Positions 53,859 through 62,750 of a DNA stretch of 64,000 bases are shown here, in pieces; the stretch's first letter is position 1, and each line of letters begins with the position of its first letter. Both the position numbers and the translations under genes were made by a program. Under the pieces are notes generated by a model that had not been told where the DNA came from, did no database searches, and saw nothing but the letters and a program-made list of their open reading frames with translations. This DNA comes from Symbiopectobacterium purcellii_A (GTDB lineage: Bacteria > Pseudomonadota > Gammaproteobacteria > Enterobacterales > Enterobacteriaceae): assembly GCF_052050035.1 (NCBI RefSeq), contig NZ_CP189882.1, forward strand, positions 2,666,001-2,730,000. Direction: 5' to 3'.

Positions 53859-54329
53859 TTAACGCCGTTGGCGCAGCCACTTATCCAACTCATTGGCAAA
53901 TCGCTGGCGATCTTTCTGATTGAGGGCATCCGGTCCACCGGTTTGCACACCGCTGGCGCGCAGCGTATCCATAAAATCGCGCATCGTCAGTCGTTCACGG
54001 GTGGTGGCGGGCGTGTAGGTTTCACCGCACGGGTTAAGTGCCACGGCTTTTTTTTGCAGCACTTCTGCTGCCAGTGGAATATCGGCGGTAATCACCAAAT
54101 CCCCGGCATTGACGCGTTTTACGATTTCGTTATCCGCCACGTCAAACCCGGCGGCAACGCGCACTGATGAGATGTAACGCGACGGCGGCGTGCGCAGTGA
54201 CTGATTGGCGACCAGAACGACACGGGTTTGTGTGCGATCGGCTGCGCGATACAGCACCTCTTTAATCACATTGGGGCAAGCGTCAGCATCCACCCAAATT
54301 TGCGGTTCTGCGTCGGTATTGTCGTTCAT
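53859..54329 (-). CDS. yaiI: DUF188/UPF0178 family protein YaiI
   Basis: 156-residue protein of the YaiI/YqxD family with a PIN-like fold. The start at 54329 (MNDNTDAEPQIWVDADACPNVIKEVLYRAA) overlaps the hemF stop by four bases. The conserved blocks are VDADACPNVIKE, VKRVNAGDLVITADIPLA and GGPDALNQKDRQRFANELDKWL. Predicted nucleic-acid related function, not established. Confidence 0.9.
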   Translation of the reverse strand: MNDNTDAEPQIWVDADACPNVIKEVLYRAADRTQTRVVLVANQSLRTPPSRYISSVRVAAGFDVADNEIVKRVNAGDLVITADIPLAAEVLQKKAVALNPCGETYTPATTRERLTMRDFMDTLRASGVQTGGPDALNQKDRQRFANELDKWLRQRR

Positions 54330-55249
54330 GCAAGCTCCTTGGCTAACCACTCTTTTACCGGTAAAAAATCTCGATAGAGTGCGGCTTCCGGGCTGTCCGG
54401 TTCCGGTTGATAGTGGTATTCCCAACGCGCGAGCGGCGGCATCGACATCAGGATAGATTCGGTGCGTCCACCGCTTTGCAGGCCAAACAGCGTGCCGCGA
54501 TCCCACACCAGATTAAACTCAACGTAGCGCCCACGACGGTAGAGCTGAAACTGGCGCTCGCGCTCTCCCCAAGGCAGTGTCGCGCGTCGCGCAACGATCG
54601 GTAGGTAAGCGTCGAGAAAACCGTTTCCGACGGCGCGCATAAACGAAAAGCTGGTGGTGAAATCCGGTGTGTTCAAGTCATCAAAAAACAGTCCGCCGAT
54701 GCCGCGTGCCTCGTTACGGTGCTTGAGAAAGAAGTAATCATCACACCACTTTTTGTAACGTGGATAAACATCGTCACCGAACGGCTGGCAAAGATCGTGC
54801 GTGGTTTGGTGCCAGTGTACGACGTCTTCGGTAAAGCCGTAGAACGGGGTGAGATCGAACCCACCGCCAAACCACCATACCGGCGCTTCACCCTCTTTTT
54901 CTGCAACGAAAAAGCGCACGTTGGCGTGGCTGGTGGGCACATACGGGTTTAGCGGATGGATCACCAACGAAACCCCCATGGCCTGAAAGCGACGTCCGGC
55001 AAGCTCGGGGCGGTGTGCACTGGCCGAAGGGGGCAGTGTAGCGCCCATCACGTGAGAGAAGTTGACGCCCGCCTGTTCGAATACCGCGCCTTGGGTCAGT
55101 ACCCGGCTGCGTCCGCCGCCGCCAGCGTCGTGTTGCCAGCACTCCTCATTAAAGCTGTTCTTGCCATCTGCGGCGGCAAGGTGCTGACACAGGGTGTCTT
55201 GCAGCGTCAGTAAAAAGGATTTTACGGCGGAAATATCAGGCTGACTCAT
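54326..55249 (-). CDS. hemF: Oxygen-dependent coproporphyrinogen III oxidase HemF
   Basis: Heme synthesis enzyme that decarboxylates coproporphyrinogen III using oxygen. 307 residues, complete, with HPLNPYVPTSHANVRFF, WWFGGGFDLTPFYGF, KKWCDDYFFLKHRNEARGIGGLFFDDLN and YVEFNLVWDRGTLFGLQSGGRTESILMSMPP. All conserved His and Asp residues are present. amiA, which lies between hemF and ypeA in E. coli, is absent; the gap to ypeA is only 180 bases. Confidence 0.97.
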   Translation of the reverse strand: MSQPDISAVKSFLLTLQDTLCQHLAAADGKNSFNEECWQHDAGGGGRSRVLTQGAVFEQAGVNFSHVMGATLPPSASAHRPELAGRRFQAMGVSLVIHPLNPYVPTSHANVRFFVAEKEGEAPVWWFGGGFDLTPFYGFTEDVVHWHQTTHDLCQPFGDDVYPRYKKWCDDYFFLKHRNEARGIGGLFFDDLNTPDFTTSFSFMRAVGNGFLDAYLPIVARRATLPWGERERQFQLYRRGRYVEFNLVWDRGTLFGLQSGGRTESILMSMPPLARWEYHYQPEPDSPEAALYRDFLPVKEWLAKELA

Positions 55250-55429
55250 AACGGTGTTAGCAAATCCATTATAACAAAAGGGCTACCAGTATAGCCTGCT
55301 ACAACCGCGAGGTGTTGGCTTTCCTGCTGCTGAGCGATTGCGACAGGCGAGATGGCAGCAAATTGATATTGCGTCTGCGCGAGATCACGCGATAATCAGA
55401 TTTTCCTTAGCGATCAACGGGGGGATCCC

Positions 55430-55855
55430 ATGGAAATCCGCGTATTCAGACAAGATGACTTTGAAGAAGTGATTACCCTATGGGAACGTTGCGATCTGCT
55501 GCGCCCCTGGAACGATCCAGAAATGGATATTGAGCGCAAAGTGAATCACGATGCCTCCCTGTTTTTGGTGGCCGAAGTGGGCGGCGAAATCGTGGGGTCA
55601 GTGATGGGGGGGTATGACGGTCATCGCGGATCGGCCTACTATCTGGGCGTCCATCCGGATTTTCGCGGGCGCGGCATCGCGAACGCCTTGATTAGCCGCC
55701 TTGAGAAAAAATTGATCGCACGCGGTTGCCCCAAAATCCACCTGATGGTGCGGCAGGACAATGATGCGGTGATCGGCATGTATGAGAAGCTGAACTACGA
55801 TATCGTGGATTCTGTTACGTTGGGGAAACGCCTCATCGAAGATCAAGAATATTGA
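55430..55855 (+). CDS. ypeA: GNAT acetyltransferase YpeA
   Basis: 141-residue GCN5-type acetyltransferase. The acetyl-CoA loop is YYLGVHPDFRGRGIANALI; MEIRVFRQDDFEEVITLWERCDLLRPWNDP is the family start and LMVRQDNDAVIGMYEKLNYD the C-terminal fold. The substrate is not known. Chromosomal neighbour of hemF in enterobacteria. Confidence 0.94.
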   Translation: MEIRVFRQDDFEEVITLWERCDLLRPWNDPEMDIERKVNHDASLFLVAEVGGEIVGSVMGGYDGHRGSAYYLGVHPDFRGRGIANALISRLEKKLIARGCPKIHLMVRQDNDAVIGMYEKLNYDIVDSVTLGKRLIEDQEY

Positions 55856-55859
55856 TCGC

Positions 55860-55986
55860 TATACCCGCCATACTTCAAATTGCAGGTGCGTTGGCTTTCC
55901 TTGCTCACCCCAGTCACATACTTGAATATGCTCCTGGGGATTCACTGCGTCTCCGCCTTCCTGCAACTCGCATTATTTAGAATATA
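55860..55986 (+). repeat. ERIC repeat (127 bp)
   Basis: Typical ERIC palindrome with both conserved cores (GCTCACCCCAGTCAC and GCTCCTGGGGATTCAC) and TATACCC near the end. Lies right after ypeA. Confidence 0.9.
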
Positions 55987-56042
55987 TTGTTGGTTTTTTG
56001 GCTTGTTGTTTAAAAACTGTTGCGTCGTCTGATTTGCTTAGA

Positions 56043-56057
56043 TGATAACGAGTATCA
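56043..56057 (+). promoter_or_regulatory. Fur box upstream of fecI
   Basis: TGATAACGAGTATCA matches 12 of the 14 defined positions of the 7-1-7 Fur box and lies 34 bases before the fecI-like start. FecI-type sigma factors are commonly Fur-repressed. Confidence 0.75.
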
Positions 56058-56091
56058 ATTAATCTTTGCGGTATGTTTATTGCTACCGACT

Positions 56092-56817
56092 ATGACGCAG
56101 CTAACGACATTCTGGAGCGTATTTTACCACTCCCACCAGGGATGGCTGCGCGGATGGCTCAGTAAAAAAACCGGTTGCCGCCATCTGGCGGAAGATATCA
56201 CCCACGATACTTTCCTTAAACTGCTTACCCTGGCGGAGCCGGAAGCCATCCGTAATCCGCGTGCTTATCTGATGGTCACTGCCAACCACGTGATGATCGA
56301 CCAGTTCCGTAAACGCAAACTGGAAGAGGATGCATTGGCGGCGCTGGCGCAATTAGCGGAGGGGGCAGAGGAGCAGTCTGCCGAGCAGCGTGTGGCCATC
56401 AGTCAATTGGTGGCAACGGCACTGCATATCCTCAATGAAGAGCTGGATGAAAAAGTGCAGCGTGCGTTCATCATGGCGCGCGTCGAAGGCCATTCCTACC
56501 GCGATATTGCCGTTACGTTGGACGTGAGTGAAAGCAGCGTCAAACAGTATCTGGCAAAAGCCATGGTCCATTTCCACACGGCTTTGTTGAATAATTTAAC
56601 CGTTTGATTTACATCTTCTTTAGGTAGAATGCATGTACAGAGACTGTATTTTGTTAGAACGACAAATCAAGTAGTTAGCACAATAAAAAGCATTACGGCT
56701 GGAAAACTTAGTTGTTGAAGTGTTATAATAATTATGTAAATCAGCATGTTAAATTATTCAACAAAGCCTTTCCACACCCGTATCTTCAGTCTGGAAAGCG
56801 ATGAACCAGAAAGCTGA
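56092..56817 (+). pseudogene. fecI: FecI-type ECF sigma factor with 3' end disrupted by a miniature element
   Basis: Extracytoplasmic-function sigma factor that works with FecR and a TonB-dependent receptor. Start MTQLTTFWSVFYHSHQGWLRGWL at 56092. Region 2 shows LAEDITHDTFLKLL and VTANHVMIDQFRKRK, region 4 shows YRDIAVTLDVSESSVKQYLAKAM. A 189-bp element at 56580-56768 replaces the last residues, so the frame ends at 56607 with HTALLNNLTV. Removing it gives HTRIFSLESDEPES and a stop at 56817 that overlaps fecR. Both core regions remain, so the shortened protein might still fold. The symbol is by family, since the iron source is unknown. Confidence 0.85.
56580..56768 (+). mobile_element. Miniature element, B type, in fecI
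   Basis: 189 bp with the perfect 9-bp duplication TTTCCACAC (56571-56579, 56769-56777). Confidence 0.95.
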
Positions 56818-57242
56818 GTTAGCGCGTATCCAGCAACAGGCCGCTGAGTGGCTCATCCGCTTTTCTGAACCCGAGGAGGACGAGGCCGCCGATGTCGCAC
56901 GTGCTGCCGAATGTCAGCGTTGGTGTGAACAGGATGCGCGTCATGAGCGGGTTTATCACCAGATGCAGCAACTCTGGTCCAGCGCGGCGCTGACACCGGC
57001 CACCACACAGCGTAAGGTGCGACCACAACGTTTCCTCTCTTTGGCCTTGGTGCTGGGGTTGGTGGGCATGCATGGGGCAACTGCCTTATCGCTACTGGTT
57101 AGCGGATCAGCGCACGGCAATCGGTGAAATCCGCCGTCTGACGCTGGATGATGGCAGTGTACTGACGCTCAATACCGACTCTGCGGTTAACCTGCGCTTT
57201 GATACCCGACAACGCACGGTGGAACTGGTGCAAGGGGAAGCC
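56801..57242 (+). pseudogene. fecR: FecR-type anti-sigma factor, frameshifted and truncated
   Basis: N-terminal DUF4880 region is seen (QQAAEWLIRFSEPEEDEAADVARAAECQRWCEQDARHERVYHQMQQLW), then the membrane helix FLSLALVLGLVGMHG. A frameshift near 57,072 follows, and the continuation WLADQRTAIGEIRRLTLDDGSVLTLNTDSAVNLRFD lies in another frame. An IS3 terminus cuts the gene at 57243 about halfway. Starts inside the native fecI end. Nonfunctional. Confidence 0.88.
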
Positions 57243-57631
57243 TGTAGTGGTTGAATAATCAGGACACTAAACTTACATCCAAAACGGAGGTGTTTAGTGA
57301 ACCATAAACGACAATTTACCCCTGAGTTTAAAAAGGAAGCCGTTGCCCTGGTAACAGAGCAGGGCTATACGATAGCCAGGGCAGCAGCATCGCTGGGCAT
57401 AAGCAGCAAAACCCTGCATACATGGGTCTCGCTGGCACGCGAGCAGAGCAACGGCGTACTCAGCGATGATGAACGTGCAGAGTTAAAACGGTTACAAAAG
57501 GAAAACAAAGAGTTACGTACAGAGAAGGAGATACGAAAAAAGGCGAGTGCCTTCTTCGCGAAACATATGTCGTGAGATACCGGTTCATTCTCGACAATGC
57601 CACTGACTTCAGCGTTCGTACACTCTGTCGG
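57243..57631 (+). mobile_element. IS3-family element, 5' part
   Basis: Terminus TGTAGTGGTTGAATAATCAG, orfA and the first residues of orfB (RYRFILDNATDFSVRTLCR). The terminus shares TCAGGACACT with the 3' end at 60348, so this and 59617-60348 are probably two ends of the same kind of element with the middle deleted. Confidence 0.8.
57297..57575 (+). CDS. IS3-family OrfA
   Basis: 92-residue HTH protein with leucine-zipper-like tail: MNHKRQFTPEFKKEAVALVTEQGYTIARAAASLGISSKTLHTWV then LKRLQKENKELRTEKEIRKKASAFF. Intact, but the orfB it needs is broken here. Confidence 0.9.
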   Translation: MNHKRQFTPEFKKEAVALVTEQGYTIARAAASLGISSKTLHTWVSLAREQSNGVLSDDERAELKRLQKENKELRTEKEIRKKASAFFAKHMS

Positions 57632-57820
57632 GGCTTTGTTGAATAATTTAAGATACTGATTTATATAAGCATTATAAAATTTCAACGACTAATTTTTCCT
57701 CTCGGAATGCTTTTTATTGTGCTAACTATTTGATTTGTCGTTCTAACAAAATACATTCTCTGTAAATGCATTCTAACTAAAGAAGATGTAAATCAAACGG
57801 TTAAATTATTCAACAAAGCC
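57632..57820 (-). mobile_element. Miniature element, A type, at the junction of two IS3 elements
   Basis: 189 bp with normal ends, but the flanking 9 bases differ (CTCTGTCGG left, AAAAGGCTA right). The left flank belongs to one IS3 element and the right to another. Confidence 0.92.
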
Positions 57821-57869
57821 AAAAGGCTACTGCGCTCTTAATGTCCGACTCACTGAAAAATTCTCGGTA

Positions 57870-59608
57870 GTTGAAAAGCTAAGAGCGCTTTATCCAGTGA
57901 AAGCGTTGTGTCGTATTTTTAATGTTCACCGAAGCAGTTATCGCTATTGGTGTCGACCTAAGGAGCCAGATATTGAGCGGACGATAAAACGTAGCCTGGT
58001 CAGCGAAGCGGTGGCGGGTCTGCGGGCGCAAGGACTATCGCCACGATGGTTGCCAATACACACGACGTGAAACTTGGGCGGTGGTTAGCGGGTAAGTTGA
58101 TGAAAGAATTAACCCTCGTTAGTTGCCAAACAAGAAAACATCAATACAACCGCGGTGGAAATGAACGTATTGATATTCCAAATCTGCTCAATAGGCAGTT
58201 TGCTGTTACCAAGCCTGACCAGGTTTGGTGCGGCGATGTAACCTATATTTGGACAGGCGACCGATGGGCGTATCTGGCGGTGGTATTAGATTTATTTGCC
58301 CGAAAACCCGTGGGTTGGGCAATGTCGTTTTCGCCAGATTCAGAATTAACAGCCAAAGCACTACAAATGGCTTGGGAACTGCGTGGGCATCCCAAACAAG
58401 TCATGTTTCATAGTGACCAAGGAAGCCATTACACCAGTCGTCAGTATAGCCAAGCGACTTAATTTTGATTACACCATATGGACTGAGAACAAACTCTCTG
58501 TATCGCAACCCATCTCTCTTTTTTTGCTTTTTGCTTGTGCCCATTTATGCTCAATTGGGTTAAGATCTGGCGAATATGTAGGCAAATACTCCACCATATA
58601 CCCTGCATCGATGATGACTTGTTGAATATTATGTTTTTTGTGAAAAGTGGCATTGTCCATCATGATTACACTGTTTTTAGGGAGTACTGGGATAAGGACT
58701 TGTGTGACCCAGGCATAGAAAACATCGCTGTTAATATTGATATCAAATATTCCGATAGCAAACAGCGTTGTACCTAATAAAGCGCCGATAACATTTGTTC
58801 TTCCCCTAGCTCCCCAGTTCTTCAGGCCAAAACACCGTTGACCTTTTGGGGAATAGCCGTGAGTCCGTGGGGCATCGTGTGAAAAACCACTTTCATCAAT
58901 AAAAACAATAGGTTTACCTTCTTTTTCATACTGTTGTTTTTTTTGTTGAAATCCCTGCCGGGCGTTTTCGTCGGCTTTCGGATGACGTAGAGTTTTTTTT
59001 ATAGGTCAATCCCAGCTTTTTAAGCGCTTGCCAAATGGCCTTCTGACAAACGCCAAAACGCTCTGCACGTTCTTTTTGGTAAGCATCTGGATATTGTTCA
59101 ACATCTTTTATCAACTCGGATTTATCGATCTTTCGCTGACGCGTGGTCGATGCTTTTGACTCTATTTGATTAATCCAACGCGATACAGAGGCAGGGCCAA
59201 TCCGAAATTGCTTCGCTGTTTCTCGGATACTCAACCCTTCGTTTTTCCGTGTAGATATCACTTTACGTCTAAAATCAATTGAATAGCTCATTTAAATAAT
59301 GTAATCAAAATTAAGTCGTTTAGCTATATAGGCAGGCATTGTGGCGTTATCAGATTACCCAAAGTATGAGTCGCAGAGGAAATTGTTGGGATAATAGTCC
59401 GATGGAGCGATTCTTCCGTAGTCTGAATACTGAATGGGTGCCAACGACTGGCTACCAAAGCTTTAGTACTGCTCAATCATCCATTATTCGCTGCATAACC
59501 CATTATTATAGCGATGTCAGACCTCACTGGTATAACGGTGGGTTAACACCAAATGAATCAGAACGGCTGTTCCATCAACAGTCAGGTAGGGTGGCCAAAT
59601 TTAGTTGA
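57870..59608 (+). pseudogene. IS3 OrfB transposase, frameshifted and split by IS630
   Basis: DDE core pieces: VWCGDVTYIWTGDRWAYLAVVLDLFARKPVGW (Asp), HSDQGSHYTSRQY (Asp) before the IS630, and GNCWDNSPMERFFRSLNTEWV (Glu) after it. A frameshift lies near 58,015. Removal of IS630 with one TA joins SRQY and RQALWRYQIT perfectly. Confidence 0.88.
58447..59326 (-). mobile_element. IS630-family element copy 3 (880 bp)
   Basis: Flanked by TA (58445-58446, 59327-59328) inside an IS3 orfB; both flanks belong to the same gene, so this is a true insertion. Transposase in two frames as in copy 1 (N-terminal frame 58926-59291). Confidence 0.94.
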
Positions 59609-59616
59609 CCACTACA

Positions 59617-60348
59617 GTGAGGAAACTCATGCAGGAAGAGGTGCTGGTCTGCCGACAGCGCCGGACTTATAAGGTCACGACAAAACCCCGCCCGGGTGCA
59701 GAGGTGGCCCCAAACCTGCTGAACCAGAATTTTAACCCGCCGGGGTCAAATCAGGTGTGGGCGAGTGACATCACGTATCTGAAGACCGGTGAAGGCTGGC
59801 TGTATCTGGCGGCTATTATGGATTTGTACTCCCGGCAGATAGTGGGCTGGCAGGTGGACAGACGGATGACCTCATCGCTGGTCTGCGGGGCCCTGATGAA
59901 GGCATATAACCTGCGAACTCCCCCGCCGGGCCTGGTGGTGCATACGGACAGGGGGGCGCAGTACACGGGACAACGCTTTCAGGCGCTGCTGAGCAGCTAC
60001 AGGCTGAGGAGCAGTATGGGAGACGTGGGTGCCTGCTGGGATAATGCGGTGATGGAGCGCTTCTGGGGCAGTCTGAAACATGAATGGTTGCTGCTGGTAC
60101 CCCAGCCAACACGGGCTTACATGGAGCAGGATGTGGCGATGTATATCCGCTACTACAACCTAGACAGGCATCATGCCGCTAACGGGGATCTGTCTCCGGT
60201 GCGTTATAGCCAACCGACTTAAAAATGATTACATCCTATGCCCTGATATGCGGCAAAGAAGCATAGCTGGCTGTTATCAAAATAATGTCGCTTGGCTATA
60301 TGAACAAATGGCTGAGAAAAAAGTGTCCTGATTTACTTGACCAGTGCA
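59617..60348 (+). mobile_element. IS3-family element, 3' part with a 92-bp insert
   Basis: OrfB C-terminal part (QEEVLVCRQRRTYKVTT to YNLDRHHAANGDLSPVRY, with VWASDITYLKTG, HTDRGAQYTG and CWDNAVMERFWGSLKHEW as the DDE residues). It is interrupted by a 92-bp miniature element and resumes EQMAEKKVS before the terminus (reversed, TGCACTGGTCAAGTAAATCA). Sequence twin of 21889-22312. Confidence 0.88.
60207..60298 (+). mobile_element. 92-bp miniature element, copy 2
   Basis: Flanked by TA (60205-60206, 60299-60300). The uninterrupted site (GGTGCGTTATGAACAA) is seen at about 22,257-22,272 in the other IS3 fragment. Internal sequence nearly identical to copy 1, in opposite orientation. Confidence 0.92.
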
Positions 60349-61031
60349 GGGAAAAAACTGCACGGCATCAGCTATGCCCGGCAGCGCTCAGAAGCGGATT
60401 TCCGTGCTGCGCTGCTGCGTAAACACGACAATGCCGAGCAGATTGCGCTCTATGGCGGTGAGGCGCAGGAAAAAACCTATCTGGCGCGCCATTTTAGCGA
60501 TGTCGCCCACAGTTGGCGTCAACTGATGGACGCGAAGCGTCATATGGGGTTCTTCACCTCCGGCTATATGCGTGTCAGTCTGATTGTGCCCATTTTTGCC
60601 GCGTTGCCTGCCTTTTTATCGGAAACGGTGACGCTTGGCGGCTTAATGCAGATTCGCAGCGCGTTTGCTCAGGTGCACGGTGCGCTCAGCTGGTTTATTC
60701 ACATGTACGTGGAGATCACCATACTTTCCGCCAGCATCCAGCGTTTGATCCAGTTCAAGCAGGAAATTGATCGCCATCAGCCGCAGCAGGCGGCACCGGG
60801 CGTGGGCTAATGCCTGAAAATCGAGCAGCTGTCATTTGCTACGCCACAGGGCTCTCCGCTGTTAAACGATGTGGCGCTGCACTGTGCGCCGGGAAGCTGG
60901 AGCAAACTGTCCGGGCCAAGTGGATTGGGTAAATCGACGCTGCTGCGTACCTTGAACGGGCTGTGGCCCTAGTATCGCGGGCAGTGGCAAGCGCAAGCGG
61001 GCCGCTCGCTACTGTTGCCACAGAAAAGCTA
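60349..61031 (+). pseudogene. YddA/SbmA-like ABC transporter remnant
   Basis: Inner-membrane ABC transporter with fused membrane and ATPase domains (YddA/SbmA/BacA type, peptide or vitamin uptake). Remaining are RRKHDNAEQIALYGGE-type text with GGEAQEK, membrane segments in MRVSLIVPIFAALPAFL and TLGGLMQIRSAFAQVHGALSWF, then the ATPase start with Walker A GPSGLGKSTLLRTLNGLWP. Two in-frame stops (after PGVG near 60,808 and after LNGLWP near 60,970), no N-terminus, and an IS630 at 61032 cutting it after LPQKSY. Clearly nonfunctional. Confidence 0.85.
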
Positions 61032-61911
61032 TAGCTAAACGACTTAATTTTGATTACATTATTTAAATGAGCTATTCAATTGATTTTAGACGTAAAGTGA
61101 TATCTACACGGAAAAACGAAGGGTTGAGTATCCGAGAAACAGCGAAGCAATTTCGGATTGGCCCTGCCTCTGTATCGCGTTGGATTAATCAAATAGAGTC
61201 AAAAGCATCGACCACGCGTCAGCGAAAGATCGATAAATCCGAGTTGATAAAAGATGTTGAACAATATCCAGATGCTTACCAAAAAGAACGTGCAGAGCGT
61301 TTTGGCGTTTGTCAGAAGGCCATTTGGCAAGCGCTTAAAAAGCTGGGATTGACCTATAAAAAAAACTCTACGTCATCCGAAAGCCGACGAAAACGCCCGG
61401 CAGGGATTTCAACAAAAAAAACAACAGTATGAAAAAGAAGGTAAACCTATTGTTTTTATTGATGAAAGTGGTTTTTCACACGATGCCCCACGGACTCACG
61501 GCTATTCCCCAAAAGGTCAACGGTGTTTTGGCCTGAAGAACTGGGGAGCTAGGGGAAGAACAAATGTTATCGGCGCTTTATTAGGCACAACGCTGTTTGC
61601 TATCGGATTATTTGATATCAATATTAACAGCGATGTTTTCTATGCCTGGGTCACACAAGTCCTTATCCCAGTACTCCCTAAAAACAGTGTAATCATGATG
61701 GACAATGCCACTTTTCACAAAAAACATAATATTCAACAAGTCATCATCGATGCAGGGTATATGGTGGAGTATTTGCCTACATATTCGCCAGATCTTAACC
61801 CAATTGAGCATAAATGGGCACAAGCAAAAAGCAAAAAAAGAGAGATGGGTTGCGATACAGAGAGTTTGTTCTCAGTCCATATGGTGTAATCAAAATTAAG
61901 TCGCTTGGCTA
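61032..61911 (+). mobile_element. IS630-family element copy 4 (880 bp)
   Basis: Flanked by TA (61030-61031, 61912-61913). N-terminal frame 61067-61432 and the DDE frame beyond it, joined at the same A8 run. The left flank is the ABC transporter remnant; the right flank is not its continuation, so this copy also marks a rearranged joint. Confidence 0.92.
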
Positions 61912-61971
61912 TAACAGAGCCAAATGCACACGGATGGGGAGCCTGTTCGTGTCGCCAACGTCTTCGGCGCC

Positions 61972-62070
61972 TCACTTCCCCTTACCGTGATAATCAACGA
62001 TAATCTTGCCCACTTGACCGTTTTTTAAGGCACTTTTCCGAGGCCAGAGACTCAAACCCTCACGCAGACG
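61972..62070 (-). pseudogene. Possible dehydrogenase C-terminal remnant
   Basis: On the minus strand the text RKSALKNGQVGKIIVDYHGKGK ends at a stop at 61972-61974. It resembles the C-terminus of zinc-type alcohol dehydrogenase/quinone oxidoreductase proteins. Too short to be sure. Confidence 0.3.
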
Positions 62071-62116
62071 ATCGTGGGGTGGCGTAGGTGCCGCTCACTG
62101 TTAAAGGAATTATGTT

Positions 62117-62719
62117 ATGAGGTTTCGCTCCGTTCAGTTGGTTATTACCTGTGTGCTGGCCGCCACGTTGTTGACGGGATGTAGTGCGCTCTCCAATTTT
62201 TCCTGGTCCAGCCTGTCGCCGTTCAACTGGTTTGGTAGCAAAATTGAGGTGTCGGATGCCGGCGTCGGCGGACTTAACGGCGGCACGCCGCTGGCACAAG
62301 AGCCGATAAACCAGGCGTTGAACGGTAATTATCGTTTGCGCAGCGGCATGGGCACCACTAATGGCCAAATCACGGCGTTCTATCAGGCGCTGGATGGTAA
62401 AGAGATCAAACTGTTAATCAGTGGTAAGCCTAAAGCGCAGGTCAATCGCGTCGAGGTGATGGATGCGAAAATTACCAGCGTATGGGGCGTGAAAATCGGG
62501 GATGCATTCAGCGCCCATTACAGCAAAGCCTTTGAGGTCTGCCAATTGGCTCAAGGGGATGATGCCCGTAGCGTCGAGTGCATTGAATCGCAGAGCAAGC
62601 ACGTCAATTATCTTTACTCTGGCGACTGGAACGGTCCGGAAGGCTTAATGCCCTCTGATGATATTCTGCAATCATGGCATGTCAGCAAAATCATCTGGCA
62701 CGCGCAGGCGCGTGACTGA
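62117..62719 (+). CDS. yfeY: RpoE-regulated lipoprotein YfeY
   Basis: 200-residue lipoprotein: signal peptide MRFRSVQLVITCVLAATLLTGCS with lipobox LTGC, then LSNFSWSSLSPFNWFGSKIEVSDAGVGGLN, typical of YfeY. The C-terminal half has WGVKIGDAFSAHYSKAFEVC and YSGDWNGPEGLMPSDD. Known as sigma-E dependent in E. coli; function unknown. Ribosome site AAAGGA upstream. Its E. coli neighbourhood (hemF, ypeA) matches the block to the left, now separated by mobile DNA. Confidence 0.92.
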   Translation: MRFRSVQLVITCVLAATLLTGCSALSNFSWSSLSPFNWFGSKIEVSDAGVGGLNGGTPLAQEPINQALNGNYRLRSGMGTTNGQITAFYQALDGKEIKLLISGKPKAQVNRVEVMDAKITSVWGVKIGDAFSAHYSKAFEVCQLAQGDDARSVECIESQSKHVNYLYSGDWNGPEGLMPSDDILQSWHVSKIIWHAQARD

Positions 62720-62750
62720 TTCAGCGTTTCGAGCTTTTTTAAACCACATC

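Larger units (their letters stand above)
57821..59616 (+). mobile_element. Second IS3-family element, 3' part, split by IS630
   Basis: Carries the end of orfA (KKATALLMSDSLKN) and orfB (FSVVEKLRALYPVKALCRIFNVHRSSYRYW to PNESERLFHQQSGRVAKFS), ending GGCCAAATTTAGTTGACCAC and CTACA at 59616. The 5' end is missing. Confidence 0.85.
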
